Assembly (NCBI RefSeq): GCF_026385485.1 | Contig: NZ_JANIDX010000005.1 | Span: 62,001 to 126,000 of the forward strand | Length of the DNA stretch: 64,000 bases | From: Bombella pollinis | Lineage (GTDB): Bacteria > Pseudomonadota > Alphaproteobacteria > Acetobacterales > Acetobacteraceae | Direction: 5' to 3' | In this document: piece by piece, positions 33,957-42,455 of the stretch | How the letters are laid out: each line of letters begins with the position of its first letter | Position numbering within the stretch: position 1 is the first letter of the stretch | Translations under genes and position numbers: made by a program | The notes under the pieces: model-generated | Databases searched by the model: none | Told to the model about the DNA's origin: nothing | Seen by the model: only the letters and a program-made list of their open reading frames with translations

Positions 33957-34286
33957 ATGGCCACGTTATATCATCACCCTGCCCCAGAGGAGGTTGCCCT
34001 CCTCCCGCTCCTCCGCGCTATAGCGGACCCGGTGCGTCTGGGCATTATCTATCATTTATACAATTTGGGGGAAGCAAACTGCACAACCCTCCTCCGCGGG
34101 CGTCCTAAATCCAGCATGTCACATCATTTTCAAGTGTTGCGCGAGGTAGGGATTTTGCACACGCGGGTAGAAGGGGTCCAACATCGCAACACATTACGCC
34201 TTACGATGTTGGAGGAACGCTTCCCCGGCTTGATGAGCAGTATTTTACGCGCTTATCCCGCTTATGAGGAAGAGACCCTAGGGTGA
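33957..34286 (+). CDS. ArsR-family transcriptional regulator
   Basis: The product is a 109-aa winged-helix repressor. Motifs are LRAIADPVRLGIIYHLYNLG, the recognition helix region KSSMSHHFQVLREVGILHTR, and VEGVQHRNTLRL in the wing. One Cys (EANCTTLL) replaces the metal-binding ELCVCDL of arsenite sensors, so it probably does not sense metals that way; a redox or electrophile signal is more likely given the divergent OYE gene. Its 3' end overlaps the convergent next gene by 9 bp. Confidence 0.9.
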   Translation: MATLYHHPAPEEVALLPLLRAIADPVRLGIIYHLYNLGEANCTTLLRGRPKSSMSHHFQVLREVGILHTRVEGVQHRNTLRLTMLEERFPGLMSSILRAYPAYEEETLG

Positions 34287-34688
34287 CGTAGGATGTGTCA
34301 TTGTTAATTCTGCAATGATGCGTGCCTGCTCCGGGCTCCATAACACGATGCGCATATTGCCTTGCTCATCCTTTAACATCACGGCCAAGGCCCCATCAGG
34401 GCGAGCGGACATCATCGTCACCTGCTCGCCTACACGGCGCGGTAGGCTTAATAAAGCAGGACCAGAAAGGGATGAAGAAAGAGCTGGAGCCTCCTGCCTC
34501 ACCACAGGGGTAGGGGCATGATGAACAATGCGGTAAATAATAATCCCCACCAAGGCGGCCGCCCCTACAATAATCATCACCCCCATGATAATCACCGCCG
34601 CCACTAACGCACGCGGCGGGTGCGGCGGGACACTCTCGCTGTTTGTTGTGGATTCGGCTAGGGTAGGCGGCATGTCTGATGTTTCCAT
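34278..34688 (-). CDS. Small membrane protein of unknown function (DUF6476-like)
   Basis: The product is about 136 aa from the ATG at 34688 (METSDM). A Pro/Ser-rich N-terminus and the basic PHPPRA precede one transmembrane helix (LVAAVIIMGVMIIVGAAALV GIIIYRIV). A soluble tail with ALLSLPRRVGEQVTMMSARP and IVLWSPEQARIIAELTM follows. Divergent from rluD with 17 bp overlap of the start regions, an arrangement I recall for a short alphaproteobacterial family (DUF6476). The role is unknown. Confidence 0.65.
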   Translation of the reverse strand: METSDMPPTLAESTTNSESVPPHPPRALVAAVIIMGVMIIVGAAALVGIIIYRIVHHAPTPVVRQEAPALSSSLSGPALLSLPRRVGEQVTMMSARPDGALAVMLKDEQGNMRIVLWSPEQARIIAELTMTHPTSP

Positions 34689-35670
34689 TCCCGATTCTCT
34701 CTCTGCTGATGCAGCCATGCTTTACGCCTTCACGATTCAGCAAGGCCAAGCAGGACAACGAGCCGACCGTATGTTGGCCGATGCCATTGGGACATTATCC
34801 CGCTCTCGCGTTAAAACCTTAATTGAGACAGGCTACCTTACCTGCAACGGCTCCCCACGGCGAGACCCTTCCTTCACCTTACGAGAAGGAATGACGCTAG
34901 AACTCCACCTCCCCCCGCCAGAGCCTGCCCGCCCACAAGCTGAGAGCATCCCCTTGGATATTCTTTTTGAGGATAGGGACCTCATCGTCTTGGACAAACC
35001 CGCCGGATTGGTGGTCCATCCCGCCCCCGGGAATGAAACGGGGACCCTTGTAAATGCCCTCCTCGGCCATTGCGGGCCTGATTTTGAGGGCATTGGAGGA
35101 GAGAAACGACCCGGAATCGTGCACCGTTTAGACAAAGATACATCTGGCGTGATGGTCGTTGCGAAAACCCCCCTCGCTCATGAAGCGCTCTCCGAAGCCT
35201 TTGCTACCCGCACGATGGAGCGCGCCTATCTTGCGCTCGCATGGGGGATTCTCCCACCTGCTGGTGAGTTTGAAGGGGCTATCGGCCGCGATAAACGGGA
35301 CCGCAAACGCATGGCCGTTGTTATCCAAGGGGGAAAGCAGGCCCTAACGCGTTATAAAACAAAAGAAACATTTCATAACGCCGTCTCCCTTGTGGAGTGC
35401 CGCTTAGCAACGGGGCGTACGCATCAAATCCGTGTGCATCTCTCTCATAATGGGCATCCTTTATTAGGCGACCCTGTTTATCTTCGTCGCATCCCCGCTG
35501 CGGCGCGCAAACTCCCCGTGACACTGCGCGATGAAGCGTTGGACTTCCCCCGCCAAGCCCTCCATGCCGCAACACTCGGTTTTACACATCCCCGCACACG
35601 GGAAATGCTGCATTTTACCGCCCCTTTGCCGGAGGATTTTCAGGCATTAATGGGGAGCCTTAAAGCATAA
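34672..35670 (+). CDS. rluD: 23S rRNA pseudouridine synthase RluD
   Basis: The product is 332 aa from the ATG at 34672 (MSDVSIPD); a longer frame from 34585 lacks family similarity. It isomerises uridines in helix 69 of 23S rRNA. The N-terminal S4 domain has QRADRMLADAIGTLSRSRVK. The catalytic domain has DILFEDRDLIVLDKPAGLVV and HPAPG. The active-site Asp is in GIVHRLDKDTSGVMVVAKT, and ECRLATGRTHQIRVHLSHNG is diagnostic. It precedes rpoH by 228 bp, a gene order common in alphaproteobacteria. Confidence 0.95.
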   Translation: MSDVSIPDSLSADAAMLYAFTIQQGQAGQRADRMLADAIGTLSRSRVKTLIETGYLTCNGSPRRDPSFTLREGMTLELHLPPPEPARPQAESIPLDILFEDRDLIVLDKPAGLVVHPAPGNETGTLVNALLGHCGPDFEGIGGEKRPGIVHRLDKDTSGVMVVAKTPLAHEALSEAFATRTMERAYLALAWGILPPAGEFEGAIGRDKRDRKRMAVVIQGGKQALTRYKTKETFHNAVSLVECRLATGRTHQIRVHLSHNGHPLLGDPVYLRRIPAAARKLPVTLRDEALDFPRQALHAATLGFTHPRTREMLHFTAPLPEDFQALMGSLKA

Positions 35671-35788
35671 TTCATCAATATAACTTTTTCTTAAGTTTAA
35701 CATTTCGATGAAAACGATTAAAAGAATAGAACCTGTAGGAGTCCTAAATGCAGCGCATGCCTCCACTGCCTTATTTAGGGGTGGAGAT

Positions 35789-35878
35789 ATGAACAAGCAG
35801 GAACTAACCTCCCTAAGAGGGCGCATCATTCCTGTGATGAAAGAACGGGTAAGGATTGCTCTTTCTTTCGCCAGCTAG
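35789..35878 (+). CDS. Candidate small leader ORF upstream of rpoH (29 aa)
   Basis: An ATG at 35789 has GGGGTGGAG 4-8 bp upstream and opens 29 codons, beginning MNKQELTSLRGRII and ending RIALSFAS, to TAG at 35876-35878. It ends 20 bp before the rpoH ATG and contains several basic residues. The rest of the 228-bp rluD-rpoH gap holds only AT-rich sequence. It could be a translated regulatory leader or simply chance. Confidence 0.35.
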   Translation: MNKQELTSLRGRIIPVMKERVRIALSFAS

Positions 35879-35898
35879 GTGCAAGGAGTCGAATATAT

Positions 35899-36804
35899 AT
35901 GAAGTCTCCCACTACTCTCCCTGCCATTGGGCCGGAGACCAATTTATCCCGCTATCTTCAGGAAATCCGCCGTTTTCCTCTCCTCACATCCGAGCAAGAG
36001 TTAGATTTAGCCCGCCGCTGGCGAGATAAGCATGATAGCAGTGCTGCTCATGAGCTTGTGACCTCTCATCTGCGCCTTGTTGCAAAAATTGCCATGAGCT
36101 ATCGCGGTTATGGTCTGCCCGTAAGTGAGCTTATCAGCGAGGGCAATATCGGCATGATGCAGGCTGTCCGCCGTTTTGACCCAGAGCGCGGCTTCCGCTT
36201 AGCCACTTACGCTATGTGGTGGATTCGTGCAGCTATTCAGGAATATATCCTCCATAGCTGGTCCTTAGTGAAAATGGGAACCACAGCGGCGCAGAAAAAA
36301 CTCTTCTTCAATCTCCGCCGCCTTAAAGGCCAGATGCAAGCTTATGAGGAAGGCGACCTTCAACCAGAGCAGATTGACCATATTGCTAAGACGCTCGGTG
36401 TGCCAGAGCAAGATGTCATCTCCATGAATCGCCGCCTCACCGCGCCGGATCATAGCCTTAATGCCCCACTGCGCATTGATGGCGAGCAAGAATGGCAAGA
36501 CTGGCTTGTGGACCAAAATGAGAGCCAAGAAGAGACGCTAGCTGAAAATGAGGATATGAATGGCCGTAAGGCCCTCCTCGCTGAAGCGATGCAAACCCTT
36601 AATGAGCGTGAGCGTCACATCCTCACCGAACGCCGCTTGAAGGAAGACCCTTCCACTTTGGAGGAACTCTCCCACCATTACGGCGTCTCACGCGAGCGTA
36701 TTCGTCAAATTGAAGCTCGTGCGATGGAGAAATTACAAAAGGCTATGGCTTCTGCCGTAAAAGCCCGCCGTAAGGAGCAAGGCTTCACGGAGGATGACGC
36801 TTAA
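35899..36804 (+). CDS. rpoH: Heat-shock sigma factor RpoH (sigma-32)
   Basis: The product is 301 aa, directing RNA polymerase to heat-shock promoters. Region 2 has HLRLVAKIAMSYRGYGLPVS, LISEGNIGMMQAVRRFDPER and ATYAMWWIRAAIQEYIL. The RpoH box is AQKKLFFNLRRLK. Region 4 has LNERERHILTERRLKEDPST and GVSRERIRQIEARAMEKLQK. The ribosome site AAGGAG lies 11 bp upstream. Complementary CCTCC and CTCC lie on either side of it, which would allow an SD-sequestering RNA fold, but I cannot show one. Confidence 0.96.
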   Translation: MKSPTTLPAIGPETNLSRYLQEIRRFPLLTSEQELDLARRWRDKHDSSAAHELVTSHLRLVAKIAMSYRGYGLPVSELISEGNIGMMQAVRRFDPERGFRLATYAMWWIRAAIQEYILHSWSLVKMGTTAAQKKLFFNLRRLKGQMQAYEEGDLQPEQIDHIAKTLGVPEQDVISMNRRLTAPDHSLNAPLRIDGEQEWQDWLVDQNESQEETLAENEDMNGRKALLAEAMQTLNERERHILTERRLKEDPSTLEELSHHYGVSRERIRQIEARAMEKLQKAMASAVKARRKEQGFTEDDA

Positions 36805-36849
36805 AACGTCTCCTCTCCCCCTCTGGCCCTTTTTCATCCTTGCAAGACT

Positions 36850-36878
36850 GCGGTTCGTTTTAACGAGCCGCATTTTTG
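36850..36878 (+). terminator. Terminator of rpoH
   Basis: GCGGTTCG-TTTTAA-CGAGCCGC followed by ATTTTTG is an 8-bp stem with one G-T pair and a T run. Confidence 0.8.
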
Positions 36879-36892
36879 TAAATAACATCATC

Positions 36893-36934
36893 AAAAAAGG
36901 CGGTGCCCCATAAGGACAACCGCCTTTTTTAAAA
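36893..36934 (-). terminator. Terminator of the gap-pgk operon
   Basis: AAAAAAGGCGGT and ACCGCC-type arm (AACCGCCTTTTTT) form a stem with A and T runs on both sides, so it works on both strands. It lies just after the pgk stop at 36955 on the minus strand. Confidence 0.75.
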
Positions 36935-36954
36935 CCTCGGTTTAATCCGATGTC

Positions 36955-38148
36955 TTATTTAGCGCGTAGCACCTCAACACCCGGAAGGGTCTTACCCTCC
37001 AGCCATTCGAGGAAGGCACCGCCCGCTGTGGAGACGTAGCTCATACGGTCTGCCACACCTGCATGACGCAGAGCAGAAACCGTATCACCACCGCCTGCCA
37101 CTGTAAGTAGCTTGCCTGCTTCAGTCAGCTTCGCTGCGGCCTGAGCCACTTCCACCGTTGCTTTATCAAACGGGGCAATCTCAAAGGCACCAAGCGGACC
37201 ATTCCAGACCAGAGTCTTAAGGTCAGCTAAATGCTTGGAGATAAGCTCGGCTGTTTTTGGCCCGGCATCGAGGATCATGGCGTCATCAGGCACCTTATCC
37301 ACCGGCACAACCTCAGAAGGCGCACCCGCTTTGAACTCACGCGCGACAACGGCATCTACTGGCAGAACCAGCTTGCAGCCCTTCTCTTTAGCATGAGCGG
37401 CAATCTTGCGGGCTGTCTCGTGCATGTCGGCCTCTTGGAGGGACTTGCCAACCTTCACACCCTCAGCAGCGAGGAAGGTATTAGCCATAGCCCCACCGAT
37501 GAACAGCACATCCACTTTATCCAACACGTTGCCGATGAGGTCCAGCTTCGTGGAGATTTTGGAGCCACCAATAACGGCCCCAACAGGGCGTTTTGGATTC
37601 TCCAAAGCTGCAGAAAGAGCCGTCAACTCAGCTTCCATCAAGCGGCCTGCATAAGCAGGCAGAAGATGGGCTACACCCTCTGTCGAGGCATGAGCGCGGT
37701 GAGCTGCAGAGAACGCATCATCTACATAAATATCCCCATTAGCAGCCAATGCTTTGGAGAATGCAGGATCGTTCTTCTCTTCCTCAGCGTGGAAGCGTGT
37801 GTTCTCCAACAGGAGGACATCGCCATCCTTTAGGGCATCAACCGCCTTTTTAGCTTCTGGCCCAACGCAGTCGGACGCAAAAGCAACCGGGCGACCTAGC
37901 AGCTCACCCAGACGCTTACCCACCGGTGCCAGCGACATCTCAGGCACGACCTTCCCTTTAGGACGGTCGAAGTGGCTGAGAAGGATGACCTTGGCCCCCT
38001 TCTCAATCAGCTCGCGGATGGTCGGCAGCACACGCTCAATACGCGTTGTATCGGTGATGGCACCTTCATGCATGGGGACATTCAGGTCAGCGCGGAGAAG
38101 TACGCGTTTACCGCGTACCTCCGCTTTATCTAGCGTGCGAAAAGCCAT
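36955..38148 (-). CDS. pgk: Phosphoglycerate kinase
   Basis: The product is 397 aa from the ATG at 38148, started 2 bp after the gap stop codon. It converts 1,3-bisphosphoglycerate and ADP to 3-phosphoglycerate and ATP. Motifs are VLLRADLNVPMHEGAITDTT at the N-terminus, LLSHFDRPKGK, KRPVGAVIGGSKISTKLDLI and the C-terminal VAGGGDTVSALRHAG. Length is typical. It is translationally linked to gap. Confidence 0.97.
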   Translation of the reverse strand: MAFRTLDKAEVRGKRVLLRADLNVPMHEGAITDTTRIERVLPTIRELIEKGAKVILLSHFDRPKGKVVPEMSLAPVGKRLGELLGRPVAFASDCVGPEAKKAVDALKDGDVLLLENTRFHAEEEKNDPAFSKALAANGDIYVDDAFSAAHRAHASTEGVAHLLPAYAGRLMEAELTALSAALENPKRPVGAVIGGSKISTKLDLIGNVLDKVDVLFIGGAMANTFLAAEGVKVGKSLQEADMHETARKIAAHAKEKGCKLVLPVDAVVAREFKAGAPSEVVPVDKVPDDAMILDAGPKTAELISKHLADLKTLVWNGPLGAFEIAPFDKATVEVAQAAAKLTEAGKLLTVAGGGDTVSALRHAGVADRMSYVSTAGGAFLEWLEGKTLPGVEVLRAK

Positions 38149-38150
38149 GA

Positions 38151-39173
38151 TCAGAGTTTCCCAAAGAGAGACGCTGTGTCGGACATACGGTTGGAGAAGC
38201 CCCACTCATTGTCATACCATGCGCAGATGCGGACCAGCTCACCGCCATCAACCAACGCTGTCTGCGTTGCATCGAAGGTGGAGGAGAAGGCAACATGGTT
38301 GAAGTCGTGGCTCACCAGCGGCTCTGTATTGTAGCCAAGGATGCCTTTCAGCCGGCCCTCAGAAGCCTCACGCACGGCCTCGTTCACTTCCTCGATGGAA
38401 GATGGCTTACGCTTCGGCACGAAGTCCAAAGAGACGAGGGAGACGTTCGGCGTTGGGACGCGAATCGCTGTACCATCCAGCTTGCCCTTCAGATGTGGCA
38501 GAACCAGCGCAACAGCGCGGGCAGCCCCTGTGGAGGTCGGGATGATGTTTACAGCTGCAGCGCGCGCACGGCGTGGGTCTTTATGCAGTGTGTCGATTGT
38601 GCGCTGGTCACCCGTGTAGGAGTGAACTGTCACCATGTAACCACGCTCGATGCCGAACTTGTCATCCAGCACAGCAGCGACTGGGGAGAGACAGTTGGTT
38701 GTGCAGGACCCGTTGGAAACGATCTGCATACCCGGCTTCAGAGCCTCGTTATTCACACCATAAACGATGGTGGCATCTGCATCCTTACCCGGAGCGGAAA
38801 TCAGCACATGCTTTGCACCAGCTTTCAGCAGGGCAGAAGCTTTATCGCGTGCTGTAAAGAGGCCTGTGCACTCCATCGCCACATCAACACCCTGAAGCGG
38901 AATCTCTTCTGGGTTACGCTGAGAGGTCACCTTGATAGGCCCGATGGTCTTACCAGCATGGGTCTTGATGAGCAGGTCACCATTGACGACCTCAACCTCA
39001 GCCGGCAGGCGGCCATGGATGGTGTCATATTTCAGGAGGTGAGCGTTGGCCTCCACAGAACCGAGATCGTTAATCAGTACAGGCTCCACATCTGTGCGCC
39101 CGCTCTCGATAATCCCACGAAGAACCAGACGCCCGATGCGCCCGAACCCATTGATTGCAATTTTAACGGCCAT
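38151..39173 (-). CDS. gap: Glyceraldehyde-3-phosphate dehydrogenase
   Basis: The product is 340 aa from the ATG at 39173 (MAVKIAINGFGRIGRL). It oxidises glyceraldehyde-3-phosphate with NAD(P)+ and phosphate. The Rossmann motif is INGFGRIGRLVLRGI. The catalytic Cys is in ASCTTNC form, here SNGSCTTNCLSPVAAVL. The His region is YTGDQRTIDTLHKDPRRARA, and the C-terminus has WYDNEWGFSNRMSD. First gene of gap-pgk. The longer frame upstream lacks similarity and was not used. Confidence 0.97.
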   Translation of the reverse strand: MAVKIAINGFGRIGRLVLRGIIESGRTDVEPVLINDLGSVEANAHLLKYDTIHGRLPAEVEVVNGDLLIKTHAGKTIGPIKVTSQRNPEEIPLQGVDVAMECTGLFTARDKASALLKAGAKHVLISAPGKDADATIVYGVNNEALKPGMQIVSNGSCTTNCLSPVAAVLDDKFGIERGYMVTVHSYTGDQRTIDTLHKDPRRARAAAVNIIPTSTGAARAVALVLPHLKGKLDGTAIRVPTPNVSLVSLDFVPKRKPSSIEEVNEAVREASEGRLKGILGYNTEPLVSHDFNHVAFSSTFDATQTALVDGGELVRICAWYDNEWGFSNRMSDTASLFGKL

Positions 39174-39317
39174 TGGTCGCTTCCTCCATAATTTGGTAGC
39201 TAAAGGACGTACCATCCATAGCACCCTTGTGGCAGAGCAACAGAGGGAAAATGAAGTTTTTAAAGCAAGCCTGCTACCCTCTTGCGTCATGCCCCGCTTC
39301 CTGCGAGTAAGTCATCT

Positions 39318-39791
39318 ATGATGGTTTTCTATACCCACCGTTCCGCTTTATGGACCCGCACCGCTCTTTTTGCGCTGCTGGCAACCCCTCTTTGGGGCTG
39401 TAATCCGATTGATCAACGCACCTTCGACCCGCAGGCGGGTAGGCCCCCGCGCGTTGCGGCCCCTGCTTTGCCAGTCGCAGCTCCCGGTAAGCCTGCCTTC
39501 CTGCAAATTATTGAAGGTACACCAGAGGAAGAATACGGCCCAGCGGTAGAAAAAGCCGCAAAGCTCGCTCTCAGCCGGAAAAGCAACATCCTCTTTACCG
39601 TCCAAGGCATAGCACCTATGCAAAAAACACCGGAAGCTGAAAGAGAAACCTTACACACTCTCACGCAGAACTTGGTCTCCCCTGTCGCTAATCACATATT
39701 GGCTGCGGGTGCGCGTCCTATCCAATTGGATATGCGTGTGAGTACCGATCCCACCGTCCATAGCAACATGGTGCGTATTTATGTCCGCTAG
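39318..39791 (+). CDS. Putative lipoprotein of unknown function
   Basis: The product is 157 aa from the ATG at 39318. A signal peptide (TALFALLATPLWGC) ends in a lipobox-like LWGC, so the protein is probably lipid-anchored. The mature N-terminus is Pro/Ala-rich. The rest has EEYGPAVEKAAKLALSRKSN and VANHILAAGARPIQLDMRVS, with a C-terminal MVRIYVR. I do not recognise the family. It overlaps the following glycosyltransferase gene by 11 bp and is divergent from gap. Confidence 0.7.
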   Translation: MMVFYTHRSALWTRTALFALLATPLWGCNPIDQRTFDPQAGRPPRVAAPALPVAAPGKPAFLQIIEGTPEEEYGPAVEKAAKLALSRKSNILFTVQGIAPMQKTPEAERETLHTLTQNLVSPVANHILAAGARPIQLDMRVSTDPTVHSNMVRIYVR

Positions 39792-41325
39792 GCGTCCCCG
39801 TCTTACCTGCGCTCTCCTCCTTAAAAAAGCTGACCATACCCTACCGGGATGGCTCGCATGGCATTTGGCCTTAGGAGTCGAACATATTGCCATTATTGAT
39901 GCTGGAGCCTTTGATAATGCGCGTCAGATAAGCCAAGCTTACCAAGCAGACTGGCCTATCTCGTGGCATCCTGTGGAGTTGGATGAGACTCTCCCCGCCG
40001 AGAAGCGCCGCTTAGAGCTTACACGTCATGCCCTCGCTCATCTGCGCCACATCACACAAGAGCTAGACCAGCCTGATAGTGACGATGAGAGCGATATAGC
40101 TGAAAATTGGGTCGCGATTCTTGATGCAGACGAGTATCTTAACCCAGAGCATGAGCTAGATTCTCTCCTCCAAAAAGTTCAAGAAGACACGGCGGCGATT
40201 GCCCTTCACTGGCGTATTTATGGGACGGCGGGACAACTTCGTCCCCCGCCTGGTCATATTGTTGCCAATTATCCGTGGCATGCCCCAGAATCGTTCCACG
40301 ACCATCATTTTGTCCGTTTGCTTGCCCGACTCGATCATTTGGCTAAACCCGAAGCTCTGACGAATCCGCACCTGCTTGACCTCCCCTCCGAGGCCATCAT
40401 CCGGGCTGATGGGCAGCCATACCGTCCTGATGACGCTGACTTACTTGTGGCCCCGTGGCAAGGCGGTTGTATCCAACATTATATCTGTGCCCAAGCGCAT
40501 GATGAGGCCGAGCTTCCCCCCGCTATGCGCGCTCATTATGACCGTAATGAGCAGATAACCACACCAGCGCATGACAAAATTGTGCATATGCGTCAGCTTG
40601 CTAACCAGATGCGAGAGAGTGCCCTCATCTCCGGGTTGGCACGCTTGCGTGAGCTTGCAGCACAACAATTAGACGAAAAACGGGCTGAATGGTTTTTGCA
40701 AGACCATGACCTCACTTTGGAAGACCATGTCCGCCATGATGCCTTCCATTATGACCGCGTGCGCCCCTCCTTAGAGGATATGCTTGCCCTCAACCCGCAA
40801 GTCGCCGCTCCTTATAATCCTGGTCGTACGATTCTCCTCCGCACATCTGAGGGGCAGTTACTGGAATGTGACCCACCAGAACAACACCGCCCCTTTGCAG
40901 GCTTCTGGCAGGAGAGTATCCCGCATCTCCTTACGCTTTATACGCAAGATGAAACGCCCTTTACCCTTGGGGATGCGCCTTGTCCCTTCAGCATGACTAG
41001 TTTGCGTATCAGCTTCGACCCTAAAACGCGCAGCATCCATTTGCCGCACGAAACGGGCCATGCCAGCACCCCGTTGGAAATGATTCCCGCTGCCGTGCCA
41101 CCCTCCATGCTCTTTACGCCGCTTCCCCCTATGGATGAAGAAGATGGCCTCAGCGTACGCGGGTTGCTCCTTTGGGTAGCAGGCCATGCCCATACCCAGC
41201 CGCAAGACCTACAACGCGCGCTATTGCTGTTATCACCTGATTCCGCACAGCATTTACGCACATTAGCCCCCATGCTGGAGGAGTTCTTGCCCCGCTTTAC
41301 TGCACGGCCTGCTTTTCTACCATAA
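39781..41325 (+). CDS. Glycosyltransferase family 2-like protein with large C-terminal domain
   Basis: The product is 514 aa. Residues ~8-200 match the family-2/GT92-like glycosyltransferase type (Glyco_tranf_2_4): LLLKKADHTLPGWLAWHLAL, GVEHIAIIDAGAFDN and a DxD-type motif WVAILDADEYLNPEHE. The half after residue ~300 is not recognised and shows no membrane helix. The ATG sits inside the end of the preceding lipoprotein gene, so the two are probably co-translated. The substrate is unknown; surface polysaccharide or lipid is a reasonable guess only. Confidence 0.72.
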   Translation: MSARRPRLTCALLLKKADHTLPGWLAWHLALGVEHIAIIDAGAFDNARQISQAYQADWPISWHPVELDETLPAEKRRLELTRHALAHLRHITQELDQPDSDDESDIAENWVAILDADEYLNPEHELDSLLQKVQEDTAAIALHWRIYGTAGQLRPPPGHIVANYPWHAPESFHDHHFVRLLARLDHLAKPEALTNPHLLDLPSEAIIRADGQPYRPDDADLLVAPWQGGCIQHYICAQAHDEAELPPAMRAHYDRNEQITTPAHDKIVHMRQLANQMRESALISGLARLRELAAQQLDEKRAEWFLQDHDLTLEDHVRHDAFHYDRVRPSLEDMLALNPQVAAPYNPGRTILLRTSEGQLLECDPPEQHRPFAGFWQESIPHLLTLYTQDETPFTLGDAPCPFSMTSLRISFDPKTRSIHLPHETGHASTPLEMIPAAVPPSMLFTPLPPMDEEDGLSVRGLLLWVAGHAHTQPQDLQRALLLLSPDSAQHLRTLAPMLEEFLPRFTARPAFLP

Positions 41326-41331
41326 ATGCGG

Positions 41332-42372
41332 CTAAAACAGCCCTAAAAACCAATGCCCCGCTACTATAAGGCTCACCCCCAAAACCACACCAAGGGTAAG
41401 GGCGAGCATAGAAAGGCGGGGCGGCCCTTCGGTAGGACGTTGGGTAAGAGCGGCAAGGCTTGTCCGCAATGCCTCTACTTCTTCTTGATGAGCACGTTCC
41501 TCATCCTGCCTCTGGCGATGTTCCACACTCTGATACCGGATAAACTCTGCGGCCTCTAACGGCGTTGTGAAATACTGCTCCACTAAATGCGCTAAAAGGG
41601 TCCCTCCCTCCTGTTCATCGCCTCCGCCATCGCAAGCTAGAATACGATAAGCTGGGCAGCGCGATAGGGCCTTAATACATGCGGGCTGCTCCCATGCAGA
41701 AAGATGCCCCTTTGCCATAATCAAAAATATAATCTCATGCTCTATCTGCGATAAGTTCTGTAGAGCCTCCGGCCCTTCCGCTTCGGAGACGGCGCGTAAC
41801 GTCACGTTGCGCTCCGACCATAATCCCCCAAGAGCATGCACCATATGGGCCAGCCGCTCGCTACCCACACCAAGGCCAAGCAGTAGCATCCGGGCCCCCT
41901 CCTGCGTAGGAAAGGCACGCCGACGTGGTGGGAGACTACGCATAAGCTCCATCACCATCTCACTCTGGCGATGAGCCTCCTCCAGCGCATCACGCGTAAG
42001 GGAAAGAACATCCATTCGTAATGTGAGCTGCCCTTGTTGCGCGTGGGCGCGCAACACCCCTATGACCTGTACCGTCTCGCCCGTGCGCAAGCCTTCTTCC
42101 GCTACCAAAGCAGGGGGAATCTCCAACAAAAGAGCCGCCCCTGTATGGGCATCTAGCAACGGGGTTGCCTCCCGCCGCCGCCAACGCTCAACGGGGATCT
42201 CACCTATCACGCCCTTTACACGTATCGGTGTACGCCACTCCTCAAACCGGCTGCATATATCCGCGCATCGCCGCTGAAAGAGCGTTAAAACCTGCTCCGG
42301 CGCAAAAAGGGGATACGCTGCCTCCCCCTCTCGCCTTGGGGGAGAAGGAATACGCCGTGAAAATACCTCCAT
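41332..42372 (-). CDS. Membrane-anchored XseA-like protein (exonuclease VII large-subunit homologue)
   Basis: The product is 346 aa behind a GGAGGGG site. Residues ~45-130 look like the OB-fold of XseA (PIRVKGVIGEIPVERW, LRTGETVQVIGVLRAHAQQG). Residues ~160-275 follow the XseA catalytic layout: EHEIIFLIMAKGHLSAWEQP where XseA has the RGGGSLEDLW region, and GTLLAHLVEQYFTTPLEAAE where XseA has the TLADFVADLRAPTPSAAAE region. The catalytic GHETD is absent (CDGGGDEQEGG) and the Arg of RGGGS is replaced. A coiled coil leads to a C-terminal transmembrane helix (LALTLGVVLGVSLIVAGHWF). It is thus probably not a nuclease. Convergent with the glycosyltransferase, with only 6 bp between. Confidence 0.6.
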   Translation of the reverse strand: MEVFSRRIPSPPRREGEAAYPLFAPEQVLTLFQRRCADICSRFEEWRTPIRVKGVIGEIPVERWRRREATPLLDAHTGAALLLEIPPALVAEEGLRTGETVQVIGVLRAHAQQGQLTLRMDVLSLTRDALEEAHRQSEMVMELMRSLPPRRRAFPTQEGARMLLLGLGVGSERLAHMVHALGGLWSERNVTLRAVSEAEGPEALQNLSQIEHEIIFLIMAKGHLSAWEQPACIKALSRCPAYRILACDGGGDEQEGGTLLAHLVEQYFTTPLEAAEFIRYQSVEHRQRQDEERAHQEEVEALRTSLAALTQRPTEGPPRLSMLALTLGVVLGVSLIVAGHWFLGLF

Positions 42373-42395
42373 GACTTACCCCTCCTCCAACAATA

Positions 42396-42417
42396 AAGGC
42401 CCCAGAAAAGGGGCCTT
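42396..42417. terminator. Hairpin between the YffB-like and XseA-like genes
   Basis: AAGGCCCC-AGAAAA-GGGGCCTT is a perfect 8-bp stem. T runs are poor on both sides (TTTATTG on the minus strand), so it may be a weak terminator of the gene at 42456 or only an RNA hairpin. Confidence 0.45.
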
Positions 42418-42455
42418 GTAGCATCCTAAAAAACAAAGAGCGAGACCACATTGCT

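Noticed and set aside
38295..39191. 298-residue open frame antisense to gap
   Set aside because: It is a shadow of the strongly codon-biased gap gene; no ribosome site or family similarity.
39174..39290. N-terminal extension of the gap reading frame upstream of MAVKIAINGFGRIGRL
   Set aside because: The extension has no similarity to GAPDH and the internal ATG gives the exact family start.
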